A stretch of 64,000 nt of DNA. Source: Uloborus plumipes. Lineage: Eukaryota; Arthropoda; Arachnida; Araneae; Uloboridae. Both the position numbers and the translations under genes were made by a program. Each line of letters opens with the position of its first letter. Position 1 is the first letter of the stretch. The notes under the pieces were generated by a model that saw only the letters and a list, made by a program, of their open reading frames with translations, made no database searches and was not told where the DNA came from. This document shows positions 62,940 through 64,000 of the stretch, piece by piece. The DNA lies in contig JAXGGA010001617.1 of NCBI GenBank assembly GCA_038373865.1, positions 1-64,000 on the forward strand, read 5' to 3'.

Positions 62940-64000
62940 AATTGGACATTTATTTAGGGAAATCTCCTTATGGCCCTGGAGGAGGGCGTTTTTCAAATAA
63001 AAAAAAAACATTGTTTGTCGCAATAACATGAATTTCATGAGAAGAAGTATTCTAACAAGAGCAACAATAAGGCTGCAGGGCGCTGTTAACAGTTAGAAGG
63101 TCCCAAGAAAACACAACGAGGCGTTAAAAATTAACTATTACTAGTACGAGGTGTTTGTCTCTGACTTTAGACTGAACGAACTCTATTTTTCAAAATATCT
63201 TTTGAAGTTTTTTCAAAATTCACTGTCGCAAAAACGGACGCAACATGAAATTGTTAGCATACAGCAGTAATTTTAAAAAATCTTCTTATTGACCTGGGGG
63301 GGGGGAGGAGTTCGTTTCTCAGAAAAAAAGACATATTTGTCACGATAACATGAATTTCAGAAGAAGAAGTGTTCTAACAAGAGCTACATAATTAGGCTGC
63401 AGGGCGCTGTAAGTAGTCAGAAGGGCGCAATAAACACACAACGGGCCTTTTACAAAATATTAACTATTACTCATACGAGGTGTTTGTCCCTGACTTTCGA
63501 TAGAACGAATTCTTAGTTTTTTGTCTATGTTTCAAAATATCTTTTTAAGTTATTTTAAAATTCACTGTCGCAAAAACAGACCCTAAATGAAATTGTCAGC
63601 ACACAGCAGTAATTTTTAAAAATATCCTTATTTACCTGAGGGGAAAAAAAGGAGGAGGGCGTTTTTCAGAGGAAAAAAAACCTATTTGTCGCAATAACAT
63701 GAATTTCATGAGAAGAAGTATGCTAACAAGAGCAACAATAAGGCTGCAGCGCGCTGTTAACAGTCAGAAGGGCTCAATAAACACACAACGGGGCGCTGAA
63801 AAATTAGCTATATTACTGGTCTATGCGGTGTTTGTTCCTGGTTTTAGACTGAACGAACTTGCTTAGTTTTTTTTCCCATGTTTCAAAATCTCTTTTTAGT
63901 CTTTTCAAAATTCAACACGCAAAAATGCTTGAAACTCTTAGCTTAGCATACAGCAGTGTTCTTAAAAACAGGTAGGGTGGTTTAATTAAAATCACTGCAA
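62940..64000. repeat. Tandem array, period about 326-347 bp, 3 units, runs off the window
   Basis: The anchor GGAGGAGGGCGTTTTTCA (or a close variant) is at 62978, 63304 and 63651. Each unit continues with CAATAACATGAATTTCATGA, AGGCTGCAGGGCGCTGT, CACACAACG, GAGGTGTTTGTC and CAAAATTCACTGTCGCAAAA. The units are more alike than those of the neighbouring array. The array continues beyond position 64000. Confidence 0.9.

Noticed and set aside
61370..64000. CRISPR array
   Set aside because: Units are about 300 bases, diverged along their whole length, with no short repeat and unique spacers; the genome is eukaryotic.
1..64000. LTR retrotransposon or endogenous retrovirus
   Set aside because: No pair of long direct terminal repeats and no gag-protease-integrase frames were seen; the RT found has LINE-type neighbours (endonuclease upstream, RNase H downstream).

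Overview
The window looks like nuclear DNA of an invertebrate animal, most likely an arthropod; a chelicerate such as a spider is my favoured guess but is not proven. It is AT-rich, protein-coding sequence comes as short exons with GT..AG introns, there are no dense gene strings, and most of the DNA is transposable-element (TE) debris: Tc1/mariner, Tc1/pogo-like, hAT, Helitron, an RNase H-bearing LINE, tRNA-derived SINEs and many MITEs or foldback elements.

Two host genes can be supported, both on the + strand. (1) An annexin gene covers 11811-35234. Ten exons join in frame without a stop and rebuild a non-conserved N-terminal tail plus the whole four-repeat annexin core. The first exon(s) with the start codon are upstream and not identified. 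The second repeat has lost the usual GxGT calcium loop. (2) The beginning of a kinesin-family motor gene lies at 52502-53489: a start codon, the first beta strand (IKVFVRCRP) and the following exon up to the FxxVFG motif. The P-loop exon was not found in the remaining 10.5 kb. A possible terminal exon of an unknown gene is at 61201-61313.

Layout. 1-11.8 kb: MITEs, a small palindrome, two pogo-like deletion derivatives (3402-4332 with a PHD-finger remnant; 5950-7235) and a decayed Tc1-like element (8293-9838). 11.8-35.2 kb: annexin exons separated by TE-filled introns, holding two well-delimited Helitrons (14564-16128 and 21620-23367), a retroposon with a 12-bp target duplication (16480-16762), a long-TIR mariner-like element (19971-21368), a 1.56-kb palindrome (26726-28288) and several MITEs. 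35.2-46 kb: two very large palindromes (36449-38138; 39658-42442) and a hAT-type MITE. 46-52.1 kb: a tRNA-derived SINE, a hAT element with an 8-bp target duplication (46979-47904), a decayed LINE (about 48.5-51.7 kb) and another SINE. 52.5-61.3 kb: kinesin start, two adjacent TIR elements (53822-54508; 54526-55432), an internally deleted Tc1 element (56522-57345) and a fourth large palindrome (58713-60709). 61.37-64 kb: two adjoining tandem arrays with periods near 310 and 335 bp.

The most unusual pattern is that many unrelated-looking TIR elements here share one architecture: each carries its own 12-18 base motif at both ends and again, in both orientations, several times inside. I count about nine motif families. 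A second theme is the four palindromes of 1.6-2.8 kb, one of them inside an annexin intron, where transcription would give a long hairpin RNA.
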